Shown here piece by piece: positions 20,527 through 29,133 of a stretch of 64,000 nt of DNA. Made by a program: the position numbers and the translations under genes. Source of the DNA: Paenilisteria riparia FSL S10-1204 (lineage in GTDB: Bacteria; Bacillota; Bacilli; Lactobacillales; Listeriaceae); assembly GCF_000525995.1 (NCBI RefSeq), contig NZ_AODL01000025.1:62001-126000 (forward strand), read 5' to 3'. Positions within the stretch are counted from its first letter, which is position 1. Every line of letters begins with the position of its first letter. The notes under the pieces are model-generated. The model saw only the letters and a list, made by a program, of their open reading frames with translations. It was not told the origin of the DNA and did no database searches.

Positions 20527-21827
20527 ATGAAAAAGAAAATGAAAATAACTATTGCTTTGGCTACAGCATCAGCGGGATTGGTATTGAGCTCAACCGCGGT
20601 TGGTACATCTACTCCAATAAATGTTCTGGCGCAAACAAATGCAGTATCTTCGCAAGTTAATTCTAAAGTAATTGCTTTAGAAAACGGAGATTTTGAAAAT
20701 CCAAAATTTAATACAAATCACGCTGCATTACATCAGAGTGCAGTACCTGGTTGGAATACGACAGCTAGCGATGGGAGAATTGAATTACAAGGAAATGGTT
20801 TCCCTGGCACAATTGCCTTCTCGGGCACACAATGGTAGAGTTAAATGCAAGTGGAAATGATGCTCTTTACCAAGATATAGCTACAACACCAGGTGTAAAA
20901 GTTCGTTGGCAAGCAGCTCACAAAGGCAGACTCGGAGTAGATACAGCTGTAGTAGAGTTTGGTGCTCCCAACGGCAAGATGGTTCAGCAAAGTGAGATGA
21001 AAGATGGAAAATGGGGCTGGGGGGTGTATAAAGGTGAATATATTATTCCTGAAGACCAGACAACAACCCGTTTCCAATTCCGCGCCGTTAGTACTGCAAC
21101 TGGAAGTGTTGGCGCAGGAAACTACTTGGATGATGTTCAATTCAGCACGCAATCTATATTACAATTGACAGGTAGTTTTTCCGCTAACAGCATTGAAGTG
21201 AATCAAGATGTTGATTACAACCTACACATAGTAAACGTAGGCGGAATGACAGCAGAAAAAAATCAAATCACTATTAAGTTACCTTCGCATTTGGCCTACA
21301 CACCTGGAACAATAGATACGGAAAATATAGTAGCAGGCACGCAAAAATACAATCCCTCCACGCAAGAGCTCACTTTTGAAGTAAAAGCACTAAATAAAGA
21401 CGCTACTGCAGATATCAAAATCCCACTAAAAGGGACCTCCATTACTAACTCTGTAGCGCCAAGCACAAGCGCAACCTACAGCGATCAAAATTTTAATGAT
21501 GACACTTATTTGGCAACAGGTAACGATGATTCTGTCACTATTACACCAGCTAGTTGGTCAGACTGGTCTCCTACAGAAGTTTATATGACTGGTGATGTTG
21601 TCAGATATGATAATAAATACTACACGGCCAAATGGTGGTCTCTCGGTGACAATCCAAACGAAAGTGAAGTTTGGCAAATTATGAATGAATGGATGGAAGA
21701 ATGGCATCCGCTAAAAGGCTACAATGTTGGTGAAAAAGTATTGTTTGAGGGGAAAATATATCAAGCAAAATGGTGGTCTCAAGGAGAGCAACCCGATAAA
21801 TCAACCATTTGGGCTTTAGTACAATAA
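20527..21827 (+). CDS. Secreted chitin-binding-type protein with two CBM5/12 modules, frameshifted as read
   Basis: The N-terminus MKKKMKITIALATASAGLVL is a signal peptide (cleavage probably near LAQTNA). A jelly-roll carbohydrate-binding-like domain follows (LENGDFENPKF, PGWNTTASDGRIELQG, then NYLDDVQF), next a DUF11-like beta domain (about 210-320), then two C-terminal CBM5/12 chitin-binding modules with paired aromatics (YYTAKWWSLGDNP and IYQAKWWSQGEQP). The frame is lost near 20833: one extra base at CAATGGTAGAG restores GTQ-x-VELNASG and a 433-residue protein. No catalytic domain and no LPXTG signal are visible. It probably binds chitin or a related polymer outside the cell. Plus-strand orphan between reverse-strand genes. 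Confidence 0.8.
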
Positions 21828-21863
21828 AAAATCAGCTGCACTTTGAGAAATAATTCATGAATT

Positions 21864-22289
21864 TCAATCGTTCGATTTATTCTGTTTCAACTGCGTTTCA
21901 ATTCCAGCTCGGTCTATTTGAATCCAGTACTCTACAATTTTCTCGTTTTGAATGCGGTAGACAGCACTTGCGATTTCGATAATGGGTAATCCTGTTGGTT
22001 CATAGCCATCTACAATCCCGATATGCGTGCCAACTTGTTTCCAGCGAACGTATACCTTTTCTTCTGTTGCAATGCATTCTTGCACTTCTACAGAAAAATC
22101 GCCATATGCTTCTATCATCTCGTGCACATGATTCGTGTAATCTTGCGGGGTTCTTACAACTGTTTGGGCATTTTCTGAAATAACTTGATGTGCGTGAACC
22201 ACTTCTGCCATATATTTTGCGGCGCGCTCAGGATAACGACCAGAACGGACTTCTTCAAAAAAACGTTTGACCAATTGTTCAGATTTCAT
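21864..22289 (-). CDS. SnoaL-like (NTF2-fold) protein
   Basis: 141 residues. N-terminal helices (KRFFEEVRSGRYPERAAKYM) and a cone-shaped beta sheet (VQECIATEEKVYVRWKQVGTH, IEIASAVYRIQNEKIVEYWIQID) are typical of SnoaL/ester-cyclase-type NTF2 folds. Members act on small organic substrates or have unknown roles. GGAGGTG before the ATG. No informative neighbours. Confidence 0.75.
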   Translation of the reverse strand: MKSEQLVKRFFEEVRSGRYPERAAKYMAEVVHAHQVISENAQTVVRTPQDYTNHVHEMIEAYGDFSVEVQECIATEEKVYVRWKQVGTHIGIVDGYEPTGLPIIEIASAVYRIQNEKIVEYWIQIDRAGIETQLKQNKSND

Positions 22290-22338
22290 TAGGACACCTC
22301 CAGCTTATATTTTATCATAGAGTTGCATCAGAACAGAC

Positions 22339-22383
22339 AAACCAAGATCCTAAATTGAGACGGGGATCTTGGTTTGTTTTTGC
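22339..22383. terminator. Strong hairpin after the NeuD-type gene
   Basis: ACAAACCAAGATCC pairs with GGATCTTGGTTTGT (14 bp), with TTTTTG on the plus side and TTTGTCTG on the reverse side. It abuts the stop of the acyltransferase gene and probably ends that transcript. Confidence 0.75.
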
Positions 22384-23001
22384 TTATTTTTCTAGTTTTC
22401 TTGCCGGAATACCGACGTATGTTTGATGCGGCTCGGTGTTCGCTGTCACGACGGCGCCGGCTCCGATGATGGAATAGTCGCCGAGCTGGACTTGCGGATT
22501 CACTACGGCTGCTGCACCGACATGGACGCACGTTCCTATTTTGACGCCGCCTGTGATAGTTGCTCTTGGGGAGATGTGGGCAGCTTCGGAGATGATGACG
22601 TCGTGTTCGATGATGGCACCAGTATTAATGATTGTATGGCGACCAATGACAGCGTCTGGTTGTACGACGGTGACTGGCATGATGATGCTACCGGGTTCGA
22701 TGATAGCCGTTTGCGAGACGATGGCTGTTGGATGAATAATTGTTGCATACGCGACATCGCCAAGTTGTTCGGCTACCTTTGCTCGTACTTTGTTATCGCC
22801 TATCGCTATGAACCAGCAATCGGTTTCGTTTTTAAATTGTTCAAAATCGGTAAATGGAGCATAGAACTGCTCACCTATTTTTTCATATGCGGCGAACTTG
22901 TTATCGAGAATGCCAACAATCTTGTATTCGCCTTGTCGCTGGATACATTCTTGCGCTACTTTGCTGTGTCCGCCCGCTCCGATTATAATAACATTTTCCA
23001 T
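22384..23001 (-). CDS. Sugar O-/N-acyltransferase, NeuD/PglD family
   Basis: 205 residues. An N-terminal Rossmann-like sugar-binding domain (ENVIIIGAGGHSKVAQECI) is followed by a left-handed beta-helix of hexapeptide repeats (about 90-195; IIEPGSIIMPVTVVQPDAVIG). Family members transfer acetyl from acetyl-CoA to sialic acid or UDP-amino sugars. The start at 23001 is preferred because AAAGGAG lies about 7 nt before it; a longer frame to 23070 lacks a ribosome site. It follows the oligoglucan phosphorylase by 115 nt. No partner sugar-nucleotide genes adjoin it; the polysaccharide operon lies about 5 kb away. Confidence 0.85.
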   Translation of the reverse strand: MENVIIIGAGGHSKVAQECIQRQGEYKIVGILDNKFAAYEKIGEQFYAPFTDFEQFKNETDCWFIAIGDNKVRAKVAEQLGDVAYATIIHPTAIVSQTAIIEPGSIIMPVTVVQPDAVIGRHTIINTGAIIEHDVIISEAAHISPRATITGGVKIGTCVHVGAAAVVNPQVQLGDYSIIGAGAVVTANTEPHQTYVGIPARKLEK

Positions 23002-23116
23002 GTACCATTCTCCTTTAAAATCGCCTAACTTTCTTTTAGTATACCACGGAGAACCATTATTTTTTAGCAAAAAGAGAACACTAACAAAATCGAAACGTTT
23101 TTATTTCAAACCAAAA

Positions 23117-26100
23117 CTAAATATAAATTTCAATCGTATTGTTTATTGCTTGGAGTTTTGATTCTAATGCGGTTTTCGATAGGAGTATTCCGCCTTCACG
23201 ATAGCGGTTTTGCGCGTTTTCTGTCGCTATCGCTTCGCCATTTAACGCCACATGACGATTCGAGTTTCCCGTCAAATGATAGCGGAAAGTTACCGGTTTG
23301 TTTGCAAATGTAAATTGGAATGCTAAACCGTCCAAACGGTCAACCAGCACAGGGTCAAGCAGTAAATCCTCACCAACCGTGCGGATTCCGAGCACATTCG
23401 TAATTAGTTGATTTAAATAAATCCCCGGACCGCTCGAATAAATTCGCCAGCCACCTTTAACCGTCATATCTCCCGTTTTCAACTTATCAAACTGTTCTTG
23501 CGCCTCGTATCTCGTCTTGAATCCGCCATCGGAACTACTGAAATACGCATTGCTTTGGCGGCGCTCCGCATTCGGCACGACATCCTTGATATTAATCGGA
23601 TTAATCACATGTAGCGCGTGCCATGCTTCCTCTTTCTTGCCTAGTTTTGCCATCGCTTCCGTGAATCTGATATGCGCGTGGACATACTGCAAACCAACCT
23701 CACGGCCAAAATTCGCGGCTTGTTCTGCCCGTTTAAAATTCGTGCTCACACCGCCTTGATATGTTGCGGGACGGTTCATCAAGCGAACACCATCAGGGCA
23801 TTGTAATTCTCGCTTAATAAGCTGATAATGCGACTCCGCTTGCTCCGGGGTCAAAAGCTCCCCAATCATACTGCGCGTCATCGGCAACAACCGATACTGA
23901 ATGCCAGTTTTGCGATCCGTGGGGTGGATCATTAACTCCACTTGTTCCGGCGTTTCCATATACACAAAACCAGGAATAACATCCGTAGACAAAATGTACG
24001 TATTAAAATCCGCTTCGATTCCTGCTACCAGTTTCTCAAGTTCCTGTGATTTTTGCGGATCAAACGTTTCAATCGCCTTAGCAAACTGCTTCATCGTTTG
24101 GTACGTCAAAGCCACCGTCCAACTGCTAGCCATATTGCTCTTCAACTGGGCATCGTGTGGCTGAAGCGTGTCATCCCAATCACCGTCGCCATAACAAGAA
24201 AGATACGTGTCAAACAAGAAATGATCCGTAATGTAACTAATCTCTTTTTGCAAATGCTCGTAAATCGTCACTTCGTAATCCGTGTATACTAGTTTTTCAC
24301 GACTCATATACGGTACTTTCACGTCCAAAATGGCATAATCATTCGTCGCCAGTAAGTAATCACTAACCGCTTTCAAAGGCCAAACAATGACATCCCCGTG
24401 GCTCTCAGCCGCATGAATATTCGCGTACTCATCAAACATGAACCACTGCGGCCAATTGCCATCATTATCAAACTGATGCGAAAAGACCCGTGTCAAAATC
24501 GACTTCACAATATCATAACGTTGCATCGCCATAAAATATTCCATCGGGCCTTGGCACACATCGCGCGTTCCCCAAGCCGCACCGCCGTACTGCTCTAAAC
24601 CGTGTGGCACTAAGTAATGCACAAACATATTATGCGTGTACCACCATGTCAATGCGTTCATTTTGCGCAATTCCACAGTTTCTTTTCCATTTTGCGTTAA
24701 AGAAAAATCATGCATCACTTCCGCAAAATGCGCTCGATATTTCTCACGTTCCGCATCAAAAATACCATCACGAGCTTCAAAATCCGCACCGTCTAAATTT
24801 CCTTGCAGTACCAATCGAAATTCCGCCGTGGCCACCAAGTCTAGCACAACAAGCGAACCCGCGCCCGCCGTGGCATTCTCCATCAAACGCGTAGCATCAA
24901 CAACATCAAACGCCGTATTCACCTGCAAATAATACGTCAAATCCGGATACACCTTCCCAGGAACCGCCTGAGCGTCTACCGAAAAGCGTAACTGATTCCC
25001 GTCGCGTTCCATCCCAAACGCCGTCCGATACTCATTCTCGTTCATAATGACCTGATTCGTCACCAAATACGCATACGCCTTCCCACTTTCCGACCGAACA
25101 TCCAGCGTCATCTCCGCCCCGTCCACCGTCGTGAACACCGACACAAACAACATCTCCGTCTCCGTTTTATACACCCATTTCGCATAATTAAACCCAATCT
25201 CAAACGCAGAAGGCATCGCCAGCAACTCATATTTCCCGGCCAATTTCACGTAAATCCGCTGCCCCGACGTTTTCAGCACATTCAAGAAGTTTCGCACATT
25301 CGTCATCATTTTATTCATCGACGTGTTTCCCATCACGACCTGCGCATTAAAAATCCCCGCCATATAAAGCGTCGACGTCAAAATTGGTGTATCAACCCGC
25401 AACTGGTCCCCACTAAACAAAATATGTCCATGCGGACGCTCCATCATCATTTCCTTCTCCTTCAAAACCACATGCTCATGGTTTTCCGTAAAGAAAGACA
25501 ACAACTGATTCCCGTCCCATTCCTCCTGATACCGCACATTTTCCGGATACAGCCGCTCCAAAGCATCCCCATCCAAGCTCACCGTCCGCAACACATCCCC
25601 AATATCGTCCCGCTTATACACACGGTCCTGCGTCACAAACCCGCTCTCCGTCTCAACCTCTCGCCAAGCAAGCCGCACCTCATCCATAAACCCAAGCTCC
25701 GTAACCGCCTCAGCGTGCGATTCCTTAAACAAAGCATAAAAAACAAACCTCGCGTCCCCTTCCAGCCTCACACGCTCCGACTGAAGCGTCGTATATGTAA
25801 ACTCATACTGATACACCTCACTCGGCAAATCCCCACCGCGCAACACCTCTGCAATATTCGACGCCTTATAATCCAGCCCAAAAAACTGCGTCCCATCCGT
25901 CGCAAAACCTACATTTCGCGTCAAAGACCCCTGCTGCAAATATGGAAACACCTTGTCCCCCTGGTTCTGCCTCGAACAAACCACATACCCACAATCCGCG
26001 TCCTCAAAAACCCGATGGTCCACATATTGCGCCACGTATGCCTCATTCGCCTGCAAAGCACCAACGTTCGCCAAACCCACATCCTGTCCGTAAATCACAT

Positions 26101-26467
26101 CTACCATCTCGCCATTCCCAGACAACTTCACATCCCAAAACCAGCAATCCCGCTCTGAAAGCACAAATAAAACCTCATACGAAACCCCTTCAAAAGCCCC
26201 CGTATAACGCACCTGTCGCTTCCCAAATGCAACCTCACTCTCCGATTTCACACCAAGTAACGGCGCCGAATCCACCGTCCCGTCCTCACGAAACACCCGC
26301 AAAAACAAATTATTCATCGAACCATCAATCTCGTTCGCCCAAACCTGATTCAACATCGTATCGCCAAAATCCGCCGCGTATAAGTCACCACTTTTCAGAA
26401 ACGACACACACGCAGACTCCGATTTCAACTCAAACCTATTATTTTCTAACCCTTTCATCTCTCTCAT
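23117..26467 (-). CDS. 1,2-beta-oligoglucan phosphorylase (GH94)
   Basis: Phosphorolyses beta-1,2-glucooligosaccharides (sophorooligosaccharides) to glucose 1-phosphate. 1116 residues, matching the L. innocua enzyme in size and layout: N-terminal beta-sandwich domains (1-about 550), helical linker, (alpha/alpha)6 catalytic barrel and C-terminal beta layer. The GH94 catalytic segment CYGDGDWDDTLQ lies at about residues 760-771, with its Asp as general acid. YGGAAWGTRDVCQGPMEY and QSNAYFSSSDGG are barrel motifs. Start at 26467 because GGAGGT lies 6-7 nt before that ATG; an upstream ATG at 26521 lacks a site. Two GAAACGTTTC-type palindromes precede it. No cognate ABC permease or beta-glucosidase lies in the window. 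Confidence 0.88.
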   Translation of the reverse strand: MREMKGLENNRFELKSESACVSFLKSGDLYAADFGDTMLNQVWANEIDGSMNNLFLRVFREDGTVDSAPLLGVKSESEVAFGKRQVRYTGAFEGVSYEVLFVLSERDCWFWDVKLSGNGEMVDVIYGQDVGLANVGALQANEAYVAQYVDHRVFEDADCGYVVCSRQNQGDKVFPYLQQGSLTRNVGFATDGTQFFGLDYKASNIAEVLRGGDLPSEVYQYEFTYTTLQSERVRLEGDARFVFYALFKESHAEAVTELGFMDEVRLAWREVETESGFVTQDRVYKRDDIGDVLRTVSLDGDALERLYPENVRYQEEWDGNQLLSFFTENHEHVVLKEKEMMMERPHGHILFSGDQLRVDTPILTSTLYMAGIFNAQVVMGNTSMNKMMTNVRNFLNVLKTSGQRIYVKLAGKYELLAMPSAFEIGFNYAKWVYKTETEMLFVSVFTTVDGAEMTLDVRSESGKAYAYLVTNQVIMNENEYRTAFGMERDGNQLRFSVDAQAVPGKVYPDLTYYLQVNTAFDVVDATRLMENATAGAGSLVVLDLVATAEFRLVLQGNLDGADFEARDGIFDAEREKYRAHFAEVMHDFSLTQNGKETVELRKMNALTWWYTHNMFVHYLVPHGLEQYGGAAWGTRDVCQGPMEYFMAMQRYDIVKSILTRVFSHQFDNDGNWPQWFMFDEYANIHAAESHGDVIVWPLKAVSDYLLATNDYAILDVKVPYMSREKLVYTDYEVTIYEHLQKEISYITDHFLFDTYLSCYGDGDWDDTLQPHDAQLKSNMASSWTVALTYQTMKQFAKAIETFDPQKSQELEKLVAGIEADFNTYILSTDVIPGFVYMETPEQVELMIHPTDRKTGIQYRLLPMTRSMIGELLTPEQAESHYQLIKRELQCPDGVRLMNRPATYQGGVSTNFKRAEQAANFGREVGLQYVHAHIRFTEAMAKLGKKEEAWHALHVINPINIKDVVPNAERRQSNAYFSSSDGGFKTRYEAQEQFDKLKTGDMTVKGGWRIYSSGPGIYLNQLITNVLGIRTVGEDLLLDPVLVDRLDGLAFQFTFANKPVTFRYHLTGNSNRHVALNGEAIATENAQNRYREGGILLSKTALESKLQAINNTIEIYI

Positions 26468-26497
26468 CACTTGACCTCCACTTTCTTCCTGAAATTC

Positions 26498-26592
26498 CAA
26501 ACGTTTCACCGATATCATCAAAAATCCATTTAGTTAGCGTTCTCATTATTAGCTAAACATCTAAAAACAGAAACATTTTATCGAAACGTTTC
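26498..26592 (-). promoter_or_regulatory. Two LacI/CcpA-type operators before the oligoglucan phosphorylase
   Basis: A perfect palindrome GAAACGTTTC at 26583-26592 and a near copy CAAACGTTTCA at 26498-26508, 31 nt before the start codon. The core AAACGTTT with central CG is characteristic of LacI-family regulators. A third partial site, CGAAACGTTT, is at 23091-23100 between this gene and the acyltransferase. Binding by the LacI protein encoded at 46713 or by CcpA is inference. Confidence 0.6.
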
Positions 26593-26660
26593 TATAACTA
26601 TTTTTCATTATAATCGCTTCCCGAATATTTCACAAGTCATACCCATCTCCATAAAAAAAC

Positions 26661-26717
26661 TTGACAAGACACTATATGGTGTCCTATAATAAAAACGACA
26701 ACAAAAGGTGTCCTATT
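26661..26717 (+). promoter_or_regulatory. SigA promoter with ArsR-type operator
   Basis: TTGACA (26661-26666), 18 nt, TATAAT (26685-26690). The spacer holds the imperfect palindrome GACACTATATGGTGTC (26668-26683), and the string GGTGTCCTAT recurs at 26678 and 26707. A repressor bound here would block RNA polymerase; autoregulation by the ArsR-like product is likely. Confidence 0.75.
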
Positions 26718-26747
26718 ATTTTATCCATAACGAAGGAAGTGAAGGCG

Positions 26748-27488
26748 ATGGTCGTTAACGATATAAATCAATCGAAAGATGTCTACAATGCCATTGCTGA
26801 TCCGACAAGACGGGAGCTACTTCGAATTTTGGCAAATAGCAAGGAATTGCCTTTATATGAGATTACACCACATTTTAAAATGGGCCGTACAGCCGTTTCT
26901 AAGCACTTGGCAATTTTAAAAGAAGCAAACCTTGTCACAGCTCGCAAAGTAGGAAGAGAAACACGATACCGCTTGAACGCCGCACCATTGCAAGAAATTC
27001 AAGACTGGGTATCCTTTTACGAGAATTTTTGGAATGAAAGCTTTTTAAAACTAAAACAAATATTGGAGGAACAAGACATGAAACCAGATGTATCATTAGA
27101 TTTCACATTCGCAACAACCGTAGAGAAAGTATGGAACGCATTAACTGACTCAAACGTTCTAGCACAATGGATTTGGAGTAACGATTTCAAAGCAGAAGTA
27201 GGCCACAAATTCCAATTTCGAGCAGAACCTTCTGAATGGTGGGATGGAATTGTTGACTGCGAAGTCCTTACAATCGATGAACCAAATAGCATTTCCTACA
27301 CGTGGGCAAGCGCTGGTGAAACAACAACTGTCGTATGGACAATAACCAAAGAAGCTAATAACACCGTGCGCTTACGCCTTGATCAATCTGGATTTAGCGA
27401 AGCAACGAAAGCCCGCGAAGGCGCTATCGAAGGCGCTAAATACGGCTGGACTTCCATGGCCGACAAATTGAAAACTATTTTAGCTTAA
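26748..27488 (+). CDS. ArsR-family regulator fused to an AHSA1/SRPBCC domain
   Basis: 246 residues. A winged-helix ArsR domain (about 5-95; YNAIADPTRRELLRIL, RTAVSKHLAILKEANLV, GRETRYRLN) joins an AHSA1-type START/SRPBCC ligand-binding domain (about 113-245; LDFTFATTVEKVWNALTD). Probably a repressor sensing a hydrophobic or organic ligand. The start at 26748 is chosen because GAAGGAAGTGAAGG precedes it and the promoter lies upstream; a longer frame would run through the promoter. Inside the gene, GGAGG stands 7-8 nt before an in-frame ATG at 27078, exactly at the domain junction, so the AHSA1 part might also be made alone. Confidence 0.85.
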   Translation: MVVNDINQSKDVYNAIADPTRRELLRILANSKELPLYEITPHFKMGRTAVSKHLAILKEANLVTARKVGRETRYRLNAAPLQEIQDWVSFYENFWNESFLKLKQILEEQDMKPDVSLDFTFATTVEKVWNALTDSNVLAQWIWSNDFKAEVGHKFQFRAEPSEWWDGIVDCEVLTIDEPNSISYTWASAGETTTVVWTITKEANNTVRLRLDQSGFSEATKAREGAIEGAKYGWTSMADKLKTILA

Positions 27489-27496
27489 AATAATGA

Positions 27497-27535
27497 CCTG
27501 ATTTTTCTACGCAACACTAGAGAATCAGGTTTTTC
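27497..27535 (+). terminator. Terminator after the ArsR-AHSA1 gene
   Basis: CCTGATT (27497-27503) pairs with AATCAGG (27523-27529), followed by TTTTTC. The rest of the gap to 27772 holds only a cre-like site. Confidence 0.7.
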
Positions 27536-27705
27536 TATACGTTAAACATCTACTGAACAAACTCCTAGACACAAGTGTTAGAACAGCCAAAACGAAGTCG
27601 AGCCAATATTGCCTAACATAAGTCCATTTACACTCTAGTTTTTCGTAGCCTATGCAACCTGCCCAATTTCAAATTTTATTCTTTGTGCAACCTGACATAG
27701 TTTTT

Positions 27706-27719
27706 GTAAAGCGTTTTCA
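27706..27719 (+). promoter_or_regulatory. cre-like site before the sugar ABC ATPase
   Basis: GTAAAGCGTTTTCA, with the central AAGCGTTTTCA matching most of the CcpA cre consensus; the first two bases do not match. It lies 54 nt before the start codon, suiting catabolite control of a sugar-uptake ATPase. Confidence 0.45.
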
Positions 27720-27772
27720 TATACAATGAAATCAAAGCTAAATGAAAACATTTTGAAAGGGAGTTAACGAAC

Positions 27773-28885
27773 ATGGCACAACTATCACTGGAACACATTT
27801 ATAAAATATACGATAACAAAGTAACCGCAGTAGAGGATTTTAACCTTGAAATCGCGGATAAAGAATTCATCGTTTTTGTCGGACCATCTGGTTGCGGTAA
27901 ATCAACGACATTACGTATGATTGCAGGCTTGGAAGAAATTTCTAAAGGCGAACTTCGCATCGACGGCAAAGTAATGAACAACGTAGCACCAAAAGACCGC
28001 GACATCGCCATGGTTTTCCAGAACTACGCACTATACCCACATATGACTGTGTATGACAACATGGCTTTCGGTTTGAAACTACGCAAAATGCCCAAAGACG
28101 AAATCAAGACACGCGTAGAACATGCAGCCAACATCCTAGGCCTAACCGAGTACCTAAAACGTAAACCAAGCGCATTATCCGGTGGTCAACGCCAACGTGT
28201 AGCACTAGGCCGTGCCATCGTCCGTGACGCAAAAGTCTTCCTAATGGATGAACCTCTGTCTAACTTGGATGCGAAACTTCGCGTGCAAATGCGTGCTGAA
28301 ATTACGAAACTACATTTACAATTAAATACAACGATGATTTACGTAACCCATGACCAAACCGAAGCGATGACAATGGCGACACGTATCGTTATTATGAAAG
28401 ACGGCGTCATCCAACAAGTCGGTTCACCAAAGGAAGTATACGATCACCCTGTAAACATGTTTGTTGCAGGTTTCATTGGAAGCCCCGCAATGAACTTCTT
28501 TAAAGGCAAAATCAGCGGCACACAATTTATCGGCGATGATTTCAGCATTGAAATCCCAGAAGGTAAACTAAAAGTGTTACAAGACAAAGGCTATGATGGA
28601 AAAGAAGTAACATTTGGCGTTCGTCCAGAAGACATTCATGATGAACCGCTAGTTATCGAAGCAAACCCGGGTTCTGCATTTGATGCCGAAATCGTTGTTG
28701 CCGAGCTGACTGGAGCAGAATTCATGCTACACTCCAAAGTAGGCTCTCACGAATTCGTAGCCCGCGTAGACTCACGCTCCACCCACGAACCGTTCGACAA
28801 AATCAAATACGCCTTCGAAATGTCCAAATCTCATTTCTTCGACGTAGACACAGAACTCTCCATCGTAGAAGACGGCCGTGACTAA
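27773..28885 (+). CDS. msmX: Carbohydrate ABC transporter ATP-binding protein (MsmX/UgpC type)
   Basis: Energises sugar ABC importers. 370 residues. Walker A GPSGCGKST (37-45), Q-loop (VFQNYALYPHMTVYDN), signature LSGGQRQR, Walker B VFLMDEPLSNLD, H-loop THD, then a C-terminal MalK-type OB regulatory domain (about 235-370). It is not next to permeases; solitary MsmX ATPases in Firmicutes typically serve several sugar importers. AAAGGGAG before the ATG; cre-like site upstream; followed by a large inverted-repeat element. Confidence 0.93.
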   Translation: MAQLSLEHIYKIYDNKVTAVEDFNLEIADKEFIVFVGPSGCGKSTTLRMIAGLEEISKGELRIDGKVMNNVAPKDRDIAMVFQNYALYPHMTVYDNMAFGLKLRKMPKDEIKTRVEHAANILGLTEYLKRKPSALSGGQRQRVALGRAIVRDAKVFLMDEPLSNLDAKLRVQMRAEITKLHLQLNTTMIYVTHDQTEAMTMATRIVIMKDGVIQQVGSPKEVYDHPVNMFVAGFIGSPAMNFFKGKISGTQFIGDDFSIEIPEGKLKVLQDKGYDGKEVTFGVRPEDIHDEPLVIEANPGSAFDAEIVVAELTGAEFMLHSKVGSHEFVARVDSRSTHEPFDKIKYAFEMSKSHFFDVDTELSIVEDGRD

Positions 28886-28943
28886 CAATAAAACGGTGGC
28901 TTCATGCTCTTAAATCTCTTACAATATGCAGCCACCACCAAAC

Positions 28944-29069
28944 CTCAGCGAAGCGACAAGCGCTGAGATCCTAGGCAAAGACGAGTACCGGAGCGGAGTG
29001 TACGATTTGTACATGAGCACCGGAACGGAATCTTTAACGACGGAGATTAGCGCTTGTCGCTTCGCTGAG
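28944..29069. repeat. Inverted-repeat-bounded intergenic element
   Basis: Perfect 21-bp terminal inverted repeats (28944-28964 and 29049-29069, core GCGACAAGCGCT) bound about 84 nt containing GAGATCCTAGGCAAAGACG and paired ACCGG segments. The left arm and the following TCCTAGGCAA are similar to 54489-54523. It lies between the MsmX ATPase and the HxlR regulator. It could fold as a long cruciform or RNA stem. No ORF of interest inside. Confidence 0.65.
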
Positions 29070-29100
29070 CCGATGATGTGAACCTCTCACTCTATATAGG

Positions 29101-29133
29101 AAAACCCTGGGCCCCAACTCCCCAGGGTTTTTC
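29101..29133. terminator. Bidirectional terminator
   Basis: AAACCCTGGG (29102-29111) pairs with CCCAGGGTTT (29121-29130), with T runs on both strands. It serves the convergent MsmX gene and HxlR regulator gene. Confidence 0.8.

Noticed and set aside
23091-23100. CGAAACGTTT before the acyltransferase as a separate promoter operator
   Set aside because: Only a half-quality match and no promoter boxes were evident; it is kept only as a partial site.
24398-26556. Long plus-strand frames opposite the oligoglucan phosphorylase
   Set aside because: They are composition shadows: Arg/His/Pro-rich translations without ribosome sites, fully antisense to a convincing GH94 gene.
28944-29069. CRISPR array or prophage attachment site
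   Set aside because: There is a single pair of inverted arms rather than spaced direct repeats, and no cas, integrase or phage gene is nearby.
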